DNA from: Minisyncoccota bacterium | Lineage (GTDB): Bacteria; Patescibacteriota; Minisyncoccia; Minisyncoccales; Minisyncoccaceae | Length of the DNA stretch: 5,848 nucleotides | Direction of reading: 5' to 3' | NCBI GenBank assembly: GCA_028711945.1 | Contig: JAQTRG010000028.1 | Span: forward strand, 1-5,848 | Shown here: positions 4,775-5,848 of the stretch, one piece after another | Position numbering within the stretch: the first letter of the stretch is position 1 | Layout of the letters: each line of letters begins with the position of its first letter | Position numbers and translations under genes: made by a program | Notes under the pieces: generated by a model | The model's database searches: none | Told to the model about the DNA's origin: nothing | The model's input: the letters and a program-made list of their open reading frames with translations, nothing else

Positions 4775-5848
4775 ATGTCAAATTGCCACCACAAGATATT
4801 GAAGCAGAAAAAAGCCTTTTGGGTTCTTTGATGCTTGACAATGAGGCAATCACTAAGGTTGCTGATATTTTGCATGCAGATGATTTTTACAAGAGAAATC
4901 ACCAGATGATTTATCAAGTGACTGAAAATCTTTTTGTTAGGGGCGAACCCATAGATTTGATTTCTGTTTCTTCAAAACTCAAAGAAAAAAATCAATTAGA
5001 TGAAGTTGGAGGAACTTCGTATTTAACAGAATTAATAAATACTGTCCCAACAGCAAGCCACGTTGCTACTTATGCTAAAATTGTACAGAAAAAAAGAATC
5101 TTGAGAGATCTTATCCACGCTGGAAATGAGATAGGAATAATGGGATATGATGAAGAAGAAGATGCTGATGATTTGTTGGATAAAGCAGAAAGAACAATAT
5201 TTGGAATTACTCAAAAGAATCTTACCCAAACATTTTTGCCAATCAAGCCATTTTTAGAAGAAGCTTTTGAAAGAATTGATAGGATATCAAAACAAAAGGG
5301 AGTTTTAAGAGGAATTTCAACTGGATTTAAGGGTTTAGATTCTCTTTTGTCAGGATTGCAAAATTCTGATTTAGTTATTTTGGCTGCAAGGCCATCAATG
5401 GGAAAATCAAGTTTGGCTTTGGATATTGCCAAGAATGTTGCATTGAAGGAAAAGAAGCCAGTAGGAATATTTTCTCTTGAAATGTCTAAAGATCAATTAA
5501 TTGACAGGCTTATCAGCGCTGAATCAAATATTGATTCATGGAAAATTAGACAAGGGCATCTTTCATCAGAAGGAGAACAAAATGATTTTGTTTGTATTCA
5601 GCATGCTCTGGGTACTCTTTCTGAGGCTCCCATATTTATTGACGATGCTTCAAGCTGTACTGTTCTTCAAATGAGAGCTATGGCAAGAAGATTACAAGCC
5701 AGTCAAGGATTAGGATTAATAGTTATTGATTATTTGCAATTGATTGAACCAAGCAACAAAATAGCAAATAGTGTTCAACAGATTTCAGAGATATCAAGGC
5801 AACTAAAAGGATTAGCCAGAGAATTAAATATTCCAGTATTAGCTTTAT
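4756..5848 (+). CDS. dnaB: Replicative DNA helicase DnaB (truncated by window edge)
   Basis: DnaB is the hexameric 5'-3' helicase that unwinds DNA at the replication fork. The visible 364 residues are most of the usual 440-470. The N-terminal domain starts at about residue 10 with LPPQDIEAEKSLLGSLM, the family's opening, and runs to about 150. The linker leads to the RecA-like domain at about 180 with GISTGFKGLD (186-195). Walker A is ARPSMGKSS (211-219), with serine in place of the more usual threonine after the lysine. The catalytic glutamate is E242 in FSLEMS. Walker B is LIVIDYLQL with D325. The last visible part, QISEISRQLKGLARELNIPVLAL, comes just before the SQLNR-type motif. No intein interrupts the Walker A or B sites. 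The ATG at 4756 fits the promoter spacing and the family N-terminus. Confidence 0.96.
   Translation, partial: MKAEFSNVKLPPQDIEAEKSLLGSLMLDNEAITKVADILHADDFYKRNHQMIYQVTENLFVRGEPIDLISVSSKLKEKNQLDEVGGTSYLTELINTVPTASHVATYAKIVQKKRILRDLIHAGNEIGIMGYDEEEDADDLLDKAERTIFGITQKNLTQTFLPIKPFLEEAFERIDRISKQKGVLRGISTGFKGLDSLLSGLQNSDLVILAARPSMGKSSLALDIAKNVALKEKKPVGIFSLEMSKDQLIDRLISAESNIDSWKIRQGHLSSEGEQNDFVCIQHALGTLSEAPIFIDDASSCTVLQMRAMARRLQASQGLGLIVIDYLQLIEPSNKIANSVQQISEISRQLKGLARELNIPVLAL

Noticed and set aside
5395..5430. Intein in DnaB at the Walker A site
   Set aside because: DnaB is a common intein host, but RPSMGKSS runs continuously and no intein block is present up to 5848.
5032..5432. Two minus-strand frames opposite dnaB
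   Set aside because: The plus-strand frame is an uninterrupted, motif-complete DnaB; these are chance antisense frames.

Overview
The window comes from an AT-rich bacterial genome (GC roughly one third, estimated by eye) with the standard genetic code: every gene ends in TAA or TAG and no in-frame TGA is needed. Compact intergenic spaces, almost no Shine-Dalgarno sequences, apparently leaderless genes and the sequence style of the proteins suggest a Candidate Phyla Radiation (Patescibacteria/Parcubacteria-like) bacterium. That placement is inference; there is no rRNA marker here.

Layout, left to right: (1) 1-421, minus strand, N-terminal third of DnaX (clamp-loader gamma/tau), running off the left edge. 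(2) 422-765, a 47% GC island that reads as a stand-alone structured RNA of about 250 nt on the minus strand, with its own promoter, several hairpins and an intrinsic terminator; I cannot assign it to a known RNA class. (3) 766-3280, plus strand, a cysteine operon: a strong promoter, a 16-codon leader peptide containing four consecutive Cys codons, four RNA segments that can form alternative hairpins ending in a terminator, then cysM (cysteine synthase) and cysS (cysteinyl-tRNA synthetase). cysS also appears to have its own internal promoter. (4) 3277-4707, minus strand, a PimA-like GT4 glycosyltransferase followed by a small unknown gene whose stop codon overlaps that of cysS. (5) 4756-5848, plus strand, replicative helicase DnaB, running off the right edge.

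The main discovery candidate is the 800-916 leader. It has every component of a classical trp/his-type ribosome-mediated transcription attenuator, with cysteine as the sensed amino acid and cysteine synthesis and tRNA charging as output. Predicted logic: when Cys-tRNA is scarce the ribosome stalls on the Cys run, masks segment 1, and segment 2 pairs with segment 3, so transcription reads into cysM-cysS. When Cys-tRNA is plentiful the ribosome reaches the stop codon, masks segment 2, and the 3:4 terminator forms. The internal cysS promoter would keep the essential synthetase expressed when the attenuator is closed.

A second pattern is that dnaX, the leader peptide, cysS and dnaB all have promoters placed so that the A of the ATG is the predicted transcription start, meaning leaderless mRNAs. 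All regulatory calls rest on reading the sequence alone; no folding, homology search or expression data were available.
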